64,000 nucleotides of DNA from Klebsormidium nitens (GCA_000708835.1 DF237103.1:62001-126000); one strand, 5' to 3'; positions 25,001-38,500 are shown, counted from the first letter of the stretch. Notes: a model not told the origin generated them from the sequence alone. Numbers and translations: made by a program.

Positions 25001-28000
25001 AGGAAAACGGCCCTCCGATCATGCAAGCAGCCAGTACGGCTACTTTACAGCCCCCCTTACCGCCCCCAATTTTGTTCAGACCGCCGACCTCCGTGCAGCC
25101 ACTCACAACCGTAGTTTCGACGGTCCCCACAGTCAGCACAACTTCGCGTTACCCGCGAAGCCCGTTTGTTCCGGTCACCGCCAACCCAGCCGAACCCTTC
25201 ACTGCTCCCTATGTCAAGACTGCCAAGCCTGAACCTTTTGCGTCCGCAGCGACGCTGAAGCTCAAGAATGCGAACCAAGAAACGAAGCCCGGAGCGGTGG
25301 AGAAACCCGCAAGCCCCCCAATCTGGTCGCGGCCCAGGCCATTGGGTCCGGCAATCGATCTCAACCCTGCTGCTCCCGCCACGCAGTCCTTTACCTTCCC
25401 GTCCTCTCCGGCCCCGCCAGCGTCCTCCCAATCGAGAAAACCTCCACCCCAGGCTCCGTCTCAGTCAGAGAACGCGCCATTCCAACAAAACGGGACACTC
25501 CATGCCCCCGCTCCCGCCTTCCGATCGCCCCCCCTCTCCCCCCGATCACGGACACCGCCGCTTGCGGCAGACGAAGAGGGGGTGGTGGTTGGCCCTCGGA
25601 GAAGCCAGGCGCTGTCCCCCCGGCGCCGGCCGCGGTCCCCAACTCCCTCAGTATCGGTCAGCAGCCCCCCACCTCTACGGCCGATTTCGACGCATCCAGG
25701 GGGATCACCCTCCATCGTGGATCCGAGGCGAAGGAGTTCGGGTAGCTCGGTGGATTCAACTGGAGACGAGAAGCCGGCGCGCGTCGAGGACGGCCCCAGC
25801 AAGCCTCCACAGAACGGGAACGTTTCAAAAGAGTCGAATGACACGGAGAAAGAACCTGCCACGTCAGCTCCCGAACCGAGCCTGGCGAAACCTGCGCCCA
25901 AGCGGTCGCTCCTCCAGTCAGCGCTGGCGCCTCCCAAACCCTTCCGAAGCTCCTTCCCGAGCGCGCCCGATTCGGACGGCCCTGCGCGCGAGTCAGACGA
26001 GACCCCGCCCTCGCGGAGATCGTTTTCATCGGCAGCGGCGGCACCTTCTAGTTCGTTCATTCCGTTTGTGCCCAGATCCGCCCGGTCGCCCAGGGCGGAA
26101 AACGGAACCAGTCGACTGTTGCGGCTGCCGTCGATGCCGACGGTGGACGAGGCGGTCCCCTCGCCTGGGCAGGAGCGGACTGACGGGAGCGACTTTGCGT
26201 CCCTGGAGCAGGTCAGCGAAGTCGCCTTTTCTCAAACTTTGGTTGCTGGGCCGACTCTGTACTTCAGCTTCGTGCACCGACTTCAGTTGCCTACAGGGGA
26301 AGTCTTGAGGTAAAAGTATGTTGCCTCCAGAATCGACCTTCGAAGGTACCTGCGACGTGCATGTTGCAGCGCCCATGACATTGGCGCCCTTATAAGCTCA
26401 CGCTCCCAGTCTCCCCGTCTTTTGCTTGAAGATCCTCTACTCACGCACCAAACAATCTACAAATCTTCCCCGGCTTTCGCTAACGTGCACTGTGCCAATG
26501 TAGGAATATGAAGACAAATAAGCTGGTCAGGGCGCGCTTTGTCACAGGTGGCACAGCTTTCGACGACATCAGTCTGTATACTGTTCCCCCTGCCCCTTCT
26601 CCGAAAAAGCTTGACTTTGTTCTTCCTGTCAACTGCAGCACATTGAAGACCTGACCCAGGAGAAGTTTGCGCTGCAACGGGGTGCCGAAGCGGCGCGCTC
26701 GCTTGCGGCTTCTCTCGAGGAGGAGAACTCGCAGCTGACGGAGGACTTTAACCGGCAGGCACAGGCAGTGCAGACGCTCAAGGCAGAGCTGGAGAGGCAG
26801 CAGGCGGAGATCACAGCCCAACAGGTGCGGGCTCAGACTCCAAAGCTGTGGCCAAGAGCTCATGCGAAGGGCCCTCGAAACCATCCTTTCCGCTAAAACG
26901 AGACTCCTTGGCCACGCCAGATCGTGTTGTGACAATCTTGCAGTTGTCGAATAGCTGGATTCAGCGGTAGTGGGTTTGACCTACTTGGATGAGATTGCAG
27001 ATTGCTGAAGGGCTTGGCAGTTCTTCGGATGAAGGAAACTCTCGAGGCCCTGATGGAGCTTAAAGGCATATTGTATGCACCGGACTTCGCCAGATCGCGA
27101 GCAGATTGAGGTCTGCGTGATTTGGGTGCTCTCTTGTTTCCTCACCACTCCCGTGCCGTCCTTTTACGGATGTGTGATTGAACCCCTTTGCGTTCGAGGA
27201 GTGAACCACTAATAAGGCAGGGCAGAAGAGCTTCTGCACTGCCTTAAACGGAGCATGGTCTGAGCCACCACAAAGTTGGGAAGAAGTGAACAGTAGACCG
27301 TCCAATTTGCCCATCTGCGAGTTCATGCTCAACAAATATTGACAGAATTGGGCATTGGGGCTGCCGACTCGGAGAGTTAAACGGAGGCTAAAAAGCAAAT
27401 CTTTAGGAATTTGAACCACAGTCGTCTGCACAGTTGAGGGCGGAGGCAGAGGAGCGCGATCAGGGAGGCGCGCAATTTTCAAGGAGGTTTCGGCTCAACA
27501 GATGTTCTGACCCTCAGACAGTGAAGAGGCAGCTTCGAAAGATATCTTCCAGAAGCAGAATTTCGAGACTCTGGAACATGCTTGTCCATACAGCTGGTGG
27601 CAGAGGCAATGGCAGAGGAGCGCGAGCGGCTGCAGCGCGAGAACGCGGGCGCGCTGGAGCAGGCGGCGGTCATGGGGCGTGAGGTGGTGCATCTGGAGGA
27701 GCAGGTCAGGCTAAACCTCTTTCGTCGCCCATTTCTTGTCTTTTTATTTCACAATCTGTTGCACCTTTTCTGGTTGCGGATAGCCCCGTCTTGTTCTGCT
27801 TAGTGTACGAGAGCAGGCAGCGGTTATGGGGCGCGAGGTGGTGCACCTGGAGGAGCAGGTTAGGCTTACCTCTATCCTTTTCATTTACACGTTTCTGCAC
27901 ATTCGTTTGGTGTTAATGTCGCACTGTTCCTTTCTTGGGTGCACTTCTCAGAGCAGGTCGGCCTCGTCCTTGTCGTTGTCAACTGTCTGGCTATCGTGTC

Positions 28001-31000
28001 CGTAGCCCGTATTGCCTTGAATCAGAAGAAGAAGTAATATTACAAGGGATTCCGAATCGGGAACATGATGATCGAAAAGTGATGTCGGGCAGAACGCTCG
28101 GTTCGGCCGAAGGCAGTGAAAATAATTCATGACAATCTGATCAGCGCCGAAGGTGCAGATTTGGAGGAGGAGCAGTATTGGGCACTATTTTGCACTCTTG
28201 TTTGGTGCTGCTAGATCAGTTGGATGCACATCCGCGGGGGAATGTACTCGAAACCAAAAGCGCCGCATACTTCATCCCTATTCCTTATGCGTGCTGCGAA
28301 GATCCTGTGTTACGAACACCCTTTTTGTGTTGTAAGCCACTGGGTAGTCAAGCAGCAGTCTGTCAAAAACTTCCAGCAAGTACTGCACACGATGTTGCGG
28401 AATGCTGTCCTTAAAGCTAGCTTCGCAAAGCACCGCTAGAACACTGACACCCCCAAGGAAGGCGCCTACAGTCGGCGTCCGTCCGCTCCTCGTGGAGCAT
28501 GTAAGGACTCACCACATGTAAAGCGACTTTTTAAATGCACGACAAAACCGGCGAGACTCGACCCAGTCAGTGTGTCTCAGCGTGTCTCTTCTATTTCCTA
28601 GAAACTCAAAGCTCCGTATGTGCATGCTCAGGTCCTCAAGCTGCGGTCCTCGGAGTTGAAGCTGCGGAAGGAACTAGAGGGGACGCAAAGCGGCTACGAC
28701 GCGGCACGGCGGCAGCTGACCACGCTCTCGGCGGACCGAGCGGCACTGCGGCAGATGATGGATGCGCTACAAGAAGGTGAGAGGCGCTGGCAACAGCGGG
28801 GGTAGCAACATAAAAAGCTTGAAAACTTTGCGAGTAGGGTGGCTCCGATTCTATCACGGCAAAAGAGTGTGGCATTGCTGACTCATCAGTGCCGAGAAGG
28901 GTGCCTTTAGTCCTATCACGGGGCATAAATGTGTGACTTTGAAGAGTCCTGATTCGAGAACCTTCGAGTTCGCGGATGGACTGCACTGCATGATAGACAT
29001 TCCACATCCTGCTGCCTTGCGTTTCCACTGGTACCCCGTTTGAACAGTGCCCAATGAATCTCAAGGTGGCCGTTCCACGTATGCAAAAACGGTTGATTCA
29101 GTTTTGCGCATGATTGAAATTTGTGGGAAAAGGAGGATTCTGGTAAATCGATTTTGTGGACGGGCTACTAAATCGTCGCGTCTCCTCCCTCTCGTAAGTC
29201 CGGGGTATCGTCTCGTAAATCATTCCCTATGGCACCTATTGGTGGCTCCTTCAATTGCTTCTTTAGCTTACGGTTTTGGACCATTGTGCCTCACGAAATC
29301 CGTCCCAATCTCAGAATGTCGACTACTCCGGCATCCAATTCGCCCTCTGCTGTTATGGCTCTGGGACGGTAACTTGATCCCAGACTTGGTTGTTTTGCAT
29401 GAGGAGATGGACCAGACAAACGTAAAGCGTTTGAAAGGCCAATAGTCTAGTTTCTTTAGAGTCGAAAAGTGGCCCTCGGAACTCAAAAGTAGCGCATTCG
29501 AGAGATCATTAGCCCTACGCCCGAACGATGCTGAGAAGCTGCGTTCTTTGCAGAGCGGCGTCTCTTGGTCGCCAGGCTGCGCCTGCTGGGCGACAAGAAC
29601 GCGCTGGAGGACGTCCGGAACCAGGTCCGGGCCGGTGCCGTCGCTGTCCAACATTCGGACGCCACCACTTCTACCGACGACCTCCCCGGCCCCAGCAGAA
29701 CCGAGTCCCCAGTTGCCCCCCAAACCGCCCGTGATCAAAACACCGATTCTCAAATTGTACTGCTAGACAATGGTAGGACGGATTCTACAGGCGGCACTAG
29801 TTCGCAGACCGACACAGTTGACACCACGAGGCACATGCAAACCCTAACCCTGACCCCAAACGGACCGGCCCCCGGCAGCAGTGCGGAGCGGGTTGCGGCC
29901 GCAGTGGCCGCCGCAGTCCTGGCTGTGCAAAACTCCCCGACGACCTCCCGCCTCGGGCGTAGCGCTTCGTCCGCTGCTGCAGGGGGATCCCTCCCGGTGC
30001 CCACCGGAATTCCGGAGGACCAAGTGCGTGTGATTGAGAATGTGAATAGGCTCATGGACGAGATTGCGGCCGAGCGGAGGGCGATGGCGGCAGCGCTGGC
30101 TGCCGAGACGGAGGCGTGCGAGGAGCTGCGGGTGGGTTTTACTTGGGTTAGTTTAGGTTGGTTAGACATAAGGTTTCAGTCGGGCTTCGAATTGATATCA
30201 AGCTTCTGGTTCTGGTTGGGATGAGAATGAGTTTGGAGATTGCCGTTGACTTGGGTTGCGTGATATCGTGTAGCCTTTCGTTTTGCAGTTTGCGGAGATT
30301 CGATGGGGTTTGGATGCGGGGTTTTGCAGTCTTCTGGGGTGAGGATCAAGGAATTGCAGTCGGCGATTCAGTGTCGGCGCTTCTCAAATGGAGGAAACAT
30401 ATCACCTCAACTTAAAAGGATTTTGATGGCTGGGCTTTGCTTCTTCCTTACGTGTCATTGCGGTGAAGTTTCCTTATGCGTCTCCTTCCCTCTGCGGCTG
30501 TGACAGAGTCAACTTCGTGGGAACATTTTGGAAGTTCGCTTCCAGCCTATGAAGATGGAGTGGCTTGATCCGTAAAGCTCAGGGTGCTGAACATCTTCCA
30601 AATTGTGTCACCATACGCCAAAACAAACTGGCCAAGCTGTCAGACCAACCCTCTCTGCCGGTTTTGACAGAAGCTACTTTGCTTGTCTAAATTTTTCCTC
30701 GTCGTCGAATGTAATACACTGCCAAGCAGTCCGGCCCATCAGGCTTAGCGCATCAGGCGCCTCGAGACCAGCTGACGTCACCAGGCAGCAAGCTGGATCG
30801 CGAAATTGCATCAATTATTAGATCAATGAGCACCCAAGCGAAAGCGTGCTGAAGTACCACCCCTTTTGTCCAGGTATCGAATTCGGAGCTATCGCGAAAG
30901 CTGGCCGTGGCGTCGGAACATCTGCGCGCGTATGAGGGCGCGGGGGCGGACGGCTCCACTGCGCCGCTCGGTGGCGGTGCTGAGATCCCACGGGTGGATG

Positions 31001-31699
31001 AGGGCGATGAGGTCCGTTCTACCTTCTAGTACACCCTCACTACGTTTTGTCGGTCCTGCTTTGACCCTCCATCCTTCACCTTCTCTTTTCAGTGTCCTTT
31101 GCCTGTCCGCTCGTTTTTCATACACGACTTATCCTTTCCTGCTCTCGCTTGAACGGGTAGCGTGGGGTATTCTACTGCACTGCTAGCTCTTTGCTAATGT
31201 GAGATACGGTCTCAGCCTTTCCTCACCCCTGCTTTGCTTTCCTCAAGAAGTGGTATGAAAGGACACTCGTCTGACCATCTTGTTTGTGAAGCTGGCCCAC
31301 ATGTCCAAAGAGAGGCCTTTCGGAGAACCCTGCGCAAAGGATTCATGAACGGCAGGGCGCCTAGTTCTTTCATAAGACTATCAGCATCGGCTTACAAAGG
31401 AACGCAACCAGGTCTCGAGGTTTCCAGGATTTGTAAAGTGGCCTGGGAGCATGTTTCAAATCTACGAGCGATTAGACATGATCTGCTTCAGGTTCTTGTT
31501 GCCTTGTTTCTTTTGCCCCTCCTGTCAAACTGGATTTTTCTGAATTAGATGAAAATCACCTCGCTCAAGTGAGCCGTGAGAAAGGACAGTGACTGAGTGT
31601 TTGTGCTGATGCCAGACCTGACATCATCGTTCCTTGTTGCACCAGGTCGTAGAAAGGGTCCTCGGATGGATTTCAAACTTCTTTGCGGGCAGGCGATAA
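22023..31699 (+). CDS. BLI: BLISTER homologue, coiled-coil protein
   Basis: Arabidopsis BLISTER is a coiled-coil protein reported to interact with the Polycomb subunit CLF and to act in development and stress response. Nine exons join in phase (22023-22073, 22646-24281, 24671-26211, 26639-26824, 27594-27704, 28632-28776, 29554-30131, 30874-31011, 31646-31699) to about 1,479 residues. The N-terminus AGRKKLEDFRRKKAEAAAAK matches the family's opening signature. Two huge Pro/Ser-rich disordered exons follow (residues about 18-1076). The coiled coil then runs HIEDLTQEKFALQRGAEAAR, REVVHLEEQ and LKLRSSELKLRKELEG. Next are VPTGIPEDQVRVIENVNRLM, NSELSRKLAVASEHLRAYE and the C-terminal VVERVLGWISNFFAGRR. 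The order matches plant BLISTER throughout; the Pro/Ser region is greatly expanded. Confidence 0.93.
27434..27463 (+). repeat. Partial copy of the 5' edge of the BLISTER 27594 exon
   Basis: After a good acceptor (cgtctgcacag) the bases encode LRAEAEERDQ, resembling the start of the real exon at 27594 (LVAEAMAEERERLQ) and sharing the 14-mer gcagaggagcgcga. The copy is about 160 bp upstream of the original. The frame stays open, but no good donor follows in phase, so I left it out of the gene model. Confidence 0.6.
27811..27858 (+). repeat. Duplicate of the 3' edge of the BLISTER 27594 exon, with donor
   Basis: These 48 bases repeat 27657-27704 with four differences. All four are synonymous: both copies encode EQAAVMGREVVHLEEQ and both run into a GT donor (gttagg against gtcagg). 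An AG directly precedes a phase-0 start at CAG, so a 45-nt alternative exon (QAAVMGREVVHLEEQ) is formally possible. A third, shorter trace (gagcag plus gtcggcctcgtc) lies at about 27951-27970. Confidence 0.8.
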
Positions 31700-32735
31700 T
31701 CGAGCGAGTACGCACGAGTCTCGAGACGAATTTCCGAGGTCAAGACAACAGCCTGCCTAGGCGTGTGTAAGCAAGTAGATTGGTGATGCGTGCCATCTGC
31801 TGGCGAATGACAGAGTACATTCATCCTCTCTTGGTCACCAAAAGAGGGGTGATAGATTACTACTCGAGGATTTATTGAGCGCCCCAGCTAGAGCCTCTGA
31901 GGTTTCAATCCCTCTAAGCATGGAATGAAGGATTTGTGCAAATAGGCTCCTGAATTGCCAAGTTCGTTCGTGCTTGACGACCTTCGAGCTGAACGCGTCA
32001 ACAATCAAAGAAACCAATGCTAGGCGCAACAAATGTTTGGAACAACATCTCTGTGCCAGGTCCTGCACCCATGTTTGCAGGCGGGCTAAGTCTGACGTCC
32101 TAAAGAAATCAGCTTTCGTCTAAATTGCAAGCTCCAACGCGACATCATTTGCAAATCAGCCGCAAACAAGTGATCGAATGAAGATACGGCCTGATACAGG
32201 GGTTCTACTTCCGCTGTCAAGGCGCGATTTGACAAACCTATAATATGCCATGGCCCATGAGCCCCCAATGATGTTCTCTTTATCAGACGCCGTAGCCACA
32301 TGGGCCATAAGCTTCCATGGCATACATGGGAATAAATGGTTTGAGTTCTGAACGCCTAGCTACCCTCCCAAATCTTGGTGTGCTAAATTAGTACATACCT
32401 AGTTTGTCAACGTCTCCTACTGGCTAATGCATGCGCTAGCGAAACAACTACGCTTTCCGGGGATATAGGCTAGAAGACTATTGAATCTAGGATTAGTACT
32501 AACTAGCGGAAAGCCGCGCCGGCGGCGATCTTCAAATTAAGGTTGTCGACCGCAGAAAGGCACAAAAGCAGATGCGGTGCATCGGTACACACATGCAGCA
32601 TGCCGGCCGTTAGAAAACCCCTGCCCCGTACTTCATAGCTTTGGGTATCTTTTCATTTGAAGGGGAAAAAGGTAATGGCACGCGATACACATGTAATATA
32701 CACATACCATGTGACAGAGGCAGGCAAACATCAAA

Positions 32736-32860
32736 TCGGAGTAAAATTCTGGCAGGGGTTTCACGCTCCGAGCGAAGCCAAGTGCGGGAGTCCTATAAAT
32801 CGTAAGGCCTATCTAATTCGGAGTGAAAGTTAGAAAGTGTCCGGCTTTCACGCTCCGAGC
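32736..32860. repeat. Degenerate tandem repeat, unit about 85 bp
   Basis: The 15-mer tttcacgctccgagc occurs at 32759-32773 and again at 32846-32860. Each copy is preceded by a related string (tcggagtaaaattc near 32737 and tcggagtgaaagtt near 32818). This is an old two-copy tandem duplication; function unknown. Confidence 0.6.
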
Positions 32861-33814
32861 AAGGGCATATGCTAGGGCTATCTTCTCGGAAAAATTGCTG
32901 AAGGTCGATGGGCTCGATGGGCTACTAGGTCAGACTCATGCGAGGACGGACCAACCTAAGTCACGGACCCTGAAAACAGAGCGAACTCGGAAGAGGTTAG
33001 CGACTTGAGCACGAGCATCACAAAGCGAGCGACTCATTAGGTAGGAGTAGGAGCCCGTTTCATGCGAGACTTGCGCATAGAGGCAGCTCTGAGAAGAAAC
33101 GTGCGAACGAGTGAATCAAGCAGATTCCCTATTGCCGTGCCAAGCGGCTTCGCAACGACCGAGCAGATAGTATGAAGCAGCAAAAGCTAGATTCATATGA
33201 CAAGCATGCCAATCTACATGCAAGCATATGAGTCTTCTCAATTTATACGGCATGAGATGTTCCGGTTTGCCTTCCTGTCCTCAATAAAAAGCCATAGTGG
33301 ATAGGTCATGTGTATCTTATAACAAGACAGCAGAGAAGCTTCTATGCTTCTATACTTCTAGGTTCAGGTGGATTGGTAGTGAACGAAGTTGACAACCCTT
33401 CTTTCATTGCCTACCTCGTGGACTACCTTTGCTCTTCTGGAATGACATTGTGGTCTATGCTTTGATTTATCTAATTGCAAGCGTGGGGATGATGGTCTCT
33501 TTTCAAATTCGATGATTGCATTTCGATGATCTTTTGAGCTCTTTTGCATGCATGCCATGGCGGCAGGCTGGCGGCAGCCCGTCGGCGCAGCTCCAATGTG
33601 CGGCCCGGCCGAACTAGCGGCTCAGCTTGACTCTTGAGTCTTTGAGTCTTGACGTTCTTGAGAGCGCCTTGCAAACGTCATCAACGAGTTCATGGATGAC
33701 TGTGACGTCATTGCAAGTCTGCGCAACCGTTCAATTGTGACCCGAGGATGATGCCCGGGGCCCCGGTCTTTCCTGGTTAAAGTTCTCGGTTAAACCTGTC
33801 CACTGTGAAAGTTC

Positions 33815-33837
33815 TAGAATCTAGAATCTAGATTCTA
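33815..33837. repeat. Perfect hairpin palindrome, 10-bp arms, 3-bp loop
   Basis: The arm tagaatctag at 33815-33824 is followed after three bases by its reverse complement ctagattcta at 33828-33837. No T-run or gene end is adjacent, so it is not assigned a role. Confidence 0.6.
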
Positions 33838-35533
33838 AATACGGTAGCAGAATACCTATAGAGGTTCGGACACCAGAGTCGCAAATGACAAGCCATGGGC
33901 TTGGCGCAAGGCGCGCCGGTCGACCGGGTGGCTGAACCTACCTAGTGGAGTCTGGACTGATTCGATCCTGAACTTTGAATCGGACAATGGGTCACCCCCA
34001 TTGAACTAATCGATAGAAGTCACTGGTATGTAGTAACCGGCTGGTAGTAGGCTGTAGCGCCCATGCACCGGGTGACCGGGCTGTTACAACTTATACCGTA
34101 CCTTCTGCCAGCCTGCATGCCACATGGGCTGGTAAAGTTAATGACACCGGCACTGGGCAGGCGCGGCCCAGTAAAGCCCTAGTAGGGTTGACCGTGGACT
34201 TAGGAGGGTTTTAGTTCCGAGGCACCAGCTGGCAGCCTGGGAAGGCCGGGTGAGGGAGTCGGGGCTCGAACCAGAGCGCTAGCTAATTAGAGGAAATGCG
34301 GCTTCCCGCGCGACGGGAAAATTGATAGGTATATCGTATCCGAGCCCCGGGGTTGCTCGGAGGATTGCAGATACTTTGGCACCTTCATAACTAATCCGAG
34401 TGTTTCACACAGATCACGTGGTATCATTCGGAGTGCTTCTTGAGATCTCCAGAGGACCGTCCAAGATATTCATTCTGACAGCTGACGTAGATAGCATGAC
34501 AGCCATCCATTTTCCCATCGCACGGTTGCGATGGCAAGGTACCTATCCAGGCACACGTACTACAGGAACACCTACAAACTGACAATGATAGTGCGACAAG
34601 GTCAGAATCACTCTGACACTGACAGCCTACAGTACGGTGCGTCGGGACTCGGCACCTAGGTCCTAAACGGTACCGTCTCGCCATGTACACCCATTGCTAC
34701 CTATTCAACCTGTACCTACGATTTTTGCCCAATAATTAATTTCGTATCTCATGGATTTTGGGCAGCGTCATTTATCCACTTATTTTGTTTTTTGAACGGG
34801 GCAAAATGATCTGCAAATCTTGATTGGAATTTATTTTACTTCAGGATTTTGGGCAAGTCAAAGAATATCCAGGTAAATGTTGCCCAACCGGACAATTGGT
34901 ACGGTACTTGCGATCTCGTCTCTTCTTGCATATACCGTAGCCTTACTAGGTGTTCCTAGGTAGTTGCTCGACGCGCTCACTTTGGATGTCCATCGTCTCC
35001 TTTCCCCACAGCTGGACTGGCCATTCTTTCTGTTTGATCGAGACAATCTTTCTGCTTTGTTGAGCAAGTGCTCTAGAGACCTCGTTGGCATTTGCAAATC
35101 TATTCAGTCAACATGGCCGTCGACGTCAACAAGGACCTACATTGAGGCGATGGAGCAGCCCGTGTTCATAGAGTTCGCTACGGCGGTTGGTCGAGATTCA
35201 TTGCAGGACTGCCCCACGGCATTGCATCTTGCTCATATCATATGACTATAGACGTCGAAGTATGTCAATGAGCAGGAGCTCTTGTTTAAAATCTTATCCT
35301 TCAGCGAAGGTCCTTGGTGCAGAATCAGGAGACAAAACGCACAGGAACTTCCACCAGAAAGAGTGCTTATATGCAAGCGAGGACAGCTCTATATAGCTTC
35401 TACCAAGAAAGACTGGTCCTTGGGAAAGGAATTTTCTGTCACTGAAGGGCGCAGTATTGCACTTTGTAGCAGGGCGTCGAATGCAGCCTGTTCCAATGAG
35501 AGCCGAATAGTGCTTAGCGAAAGCAGAAACTTC

Positions 35534-38500
35534 ATGGACGGGGATGCTGCTGCAGCCTTCTTCGAAAGCTTCTTCAGCGATTGGTCGAAGCAGCTGGATG
35601 CCAGCCTTGCTGACGTTAGGAGGTTGGAGGCTCAGCGAAACGCTGATGTGTTGCCTCAAGACGTGCAGCCCCACGTGGACCTGTGGAATGAGCTGGGGAG
35701 TGCGAAGGCGAAGGCAATTGAAGGTAGGCACCTTGGCAGGTTTTCGTTGTCTACTTGAAGCAGGCTGTGGCCTCATGGCGAGTCCTTGGGAGCAGACTCA
35801 AGTTCATTACTTCGTTTGAAATCCTTCTCAAGCGATCTCAAGCGATCTCAAGCGATCTCAAATAGGTCGTTGGTCAATCAGCACTCATCTCTTAGAAATC
35901 CGAGGAATGTATTTGGTGCCAAGCCTTTGAAGGCTTGAAAACGTCCCTTGCCAGAGGCGACCAACACTCTTAGCTGCACAGGTAAATATATATTGGTGTG
36001 TCACAAAGAAGTTGAGATCTTGGACGTTTGGTTTCTACTTTGGAGTCCATATGCTTATGTAGACAAGCTCCCATTGCACCGGCTAAGGGGGGAATAAAAA
36101 TGAGCTCAAGATGAGCACATTTATAGGTCAGTGCCATGTCTCCAAAGCTATTGCTAGAGCAGGAGAAACCGCAGTAAGCTGCTACAGTTGTAGCGCACAT
36201 GGTCGATGTCGCTTGATTGCTGGCAAGTGACTCCGATCTTGAGGTCATGACAAACGTTGAAATCCTTGGTACAGATCTAGGTGGTAGAACTTGTAAACAA
36301 ATCCGAGATGTTGGTGCGGTGGTTTGGCGCGCTTACGGACAACAATGTGCGTCCATTTGGGTGATGAGAATGTTGAGGGGGTTTGTCGTCAACCTAATAA
36401 AATTTTTGTTCAGGAGTAATTTTCAGCCTTCTGCAGCATTGTTTTGAAGCATGGTCAGGTTGCCCATGGATATCTGGGCCTTTGAGCACCAATCTTAGTG
36501 AGATCTGCCCCTGCATCAGGATGGATATCAGCTTTTGCTTTTCCAATTGCTTTCCTCAATTGAAGTGGTTATCCGTCCTCATTGAAGAGGAATATTTCTG
36601 GCATCAGAAAAATGCTTTTATTTTGACAGTGCTGAAGGGGATGCTACTGCTTCGTGACCAGAATCCGAATTCTCTTCTTGTCAAATTATTCAAACTTTTC
36701 ACCGACTTTTGCTTTCCTTTTCCATCTCCTCTTTCTATCTCTCTCATTCCTTCCCCCACATTATCTGAACCTAAAACCACGAGATTCTCACTTCCTGGTT
36801 CCGCACCCCCTGTGTTTCCCTTTCCCCCTTCCTTCCCCTCCTTCCTCCCCCACTGTTATACAGATGTCCAACAAGAAAAGATTTGGTCAGAGATCCCGGC
36901 CCAGCCTTAAGGCACAAATGGTAACTTGAAAACCCTGCACAATATTGCGAGGCGTGCAAAATCAAGCCAAATGAACACGGCAAAAGACCCTGTGCAGAAC
37001 ACGGCAGTACAGAACACCGTTGAACCTTCTTTCACAGGGTGGTCGAGATTGAGATTAATGCACGCAACCTTGGCTAGTCCACCCTCGACGGCCTCACCGC
37101 AGCGAACCTTGCAATGTAGACTTCACCCAATTTGTCGCGTTTACAAGCAACCAAATGTCAACTCTGAGCTTTTACTTTACCCAGGGGATGTCCTTTACAT
37201 GGCTGCGGGCCTATGGCAGACTCCCTTTGAGCGCGCCTTCTCGTGGTTGGGGGGCGTCCGCCCAACCATCATGTTCCAGCTCATCTACTCCCAGATCGGA
37301 GCCCAAACCTCACGCAGCCTGGCAGCACTCCTCGAGGGCGAGGAGTCCTCGTCCCTAGCATCCCTTACGAGCAGTCAGCTCACGACGCTAAGCAGCTTGC
37401 AGGTAGGGGCCTCAGGTCCAATTGTCCAAGATTGAAGTCTTGTTGAATCAGGGCTTCAGACTTCTCAGTTTATCAGGAGCCACTCTGGGGGAGTCCCTTC
37501 ATCAGTCGGGAGATGCCGGCTGCACCCCTGGTGTGCTTGAAGGTAGATGCTTCAATAAGAAGGATAACAAGCAGAGGTTTTGAACTCCGTCTCAAATGAT
37601 TTCGATGGCGCTTGCTGATGCGATTTGTGAGCACAAGTCTCTGACAAACGAAATGCTTTTTCAGGTTCAGTCGCGCCACATTCAACTCGAGCCTCCTCTC
37701 TCAACCTTGAGTCTGGGAAATAGGGATGCCTAAAACCATTTTGGGATTGAGTTCTCTTAAACGCCGATTGCGGAAGCTTATAAAAAGCGGCAAAGTTCCG
37801 TAGGTGGTCTTCTAATGCTGAGGTCCCTCGAAGAGCTTTTTCGCCCCTCCTCCTGCAGGAGCGCACGATCCGTCTCGAGGAGCAGCTGTCCACTCAGCTA
37901 GCAGAGGTGCAGACCACCATGCCGGTGCTGCCATTGCCGCCCGGGGTTGCGGATAACCTGAGCCGCCAGGTAGGGTTAAGGAGTCGCTTTTGAAACCCGG
38001 TTCCTTATCGCGCCTGCAATGTTCTTCGCATCACCAGCGTTGCTGGCAACGTCAGCGGCTCTCCGGCGTACTTGCTCGGAGAGTCGGAGGCTTGTCTTGG
38101 ATGTTGCATGTTCGGACGATGCAAAGTGGTCCGGAGACACCCGGCGACAGCTTGAGCTCTCCGGATCTTTCGTATCAAGTTGTTTTCTGGGGGCATCACA
38201 GTATCTGCGATATTAGCTGTTTCGATGGGAATTTGCCGCACGTGGCCTTGCACAACGGACCTGACTCGAGGTGGGTCAGGTAACCGTCCGACAAATATGC
38301 TTGTGGACAGGTGCAAGGGTGATGGCAACGAGGAAACAGCATGTCTGAGAGGGTCCCTTGCGGATAAAGTGGAGGCCTTGCAAGCCTTCTTTTTGCAGCA
38401 GACTCCACGTAAAGTTGTTATCGTTGGCTGGTCAGTCGCAGTTTCCAGCCTGGAAAGTCGGCCCTCGGATTAGAGGCTGGTTGGCACTTGTACAGAAATC

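Larger units (their letters stand above)
31700..35533. other. Gene-poor intergenic region
   Basis: This 3.8-kb interval lies between BLISTER and the DOG1-domain gene, both on +, so it holds a terminator and a promoter. No exon with recognisable homology is visible. It contains the degenerate 87-bp repeat and the palindrome listed separately. The frame upstream of 35534 stays open from 35282, but I see no family similarity in it. Confidence 0.55.

Noticed and set aside
25268-26308. 346-codon plus-strand frame inside BLISTER exon 3, and minus frame 26060-25461
   Set aside because: Both are out-of-frame shadows of GC-rich Pro/Ser coding sequence (Arg/Pro-rich output). Splice phase supports only the BLISTER frame.
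34260-34300. ggttcgagcccc on the minus strand, tRNA-like
   Set aside because: Flanking sequence does not fold into a cloverleaf; probably chance.
36864-36917. Possible extra DOG1-gene exon (ATG TCC AAC AAG ... donor gtaact)
   Set aside because: It hits a stop in the phase set by the preceding exon, and joining 35723 to 37185 restores the DOG1 domain perfectly.
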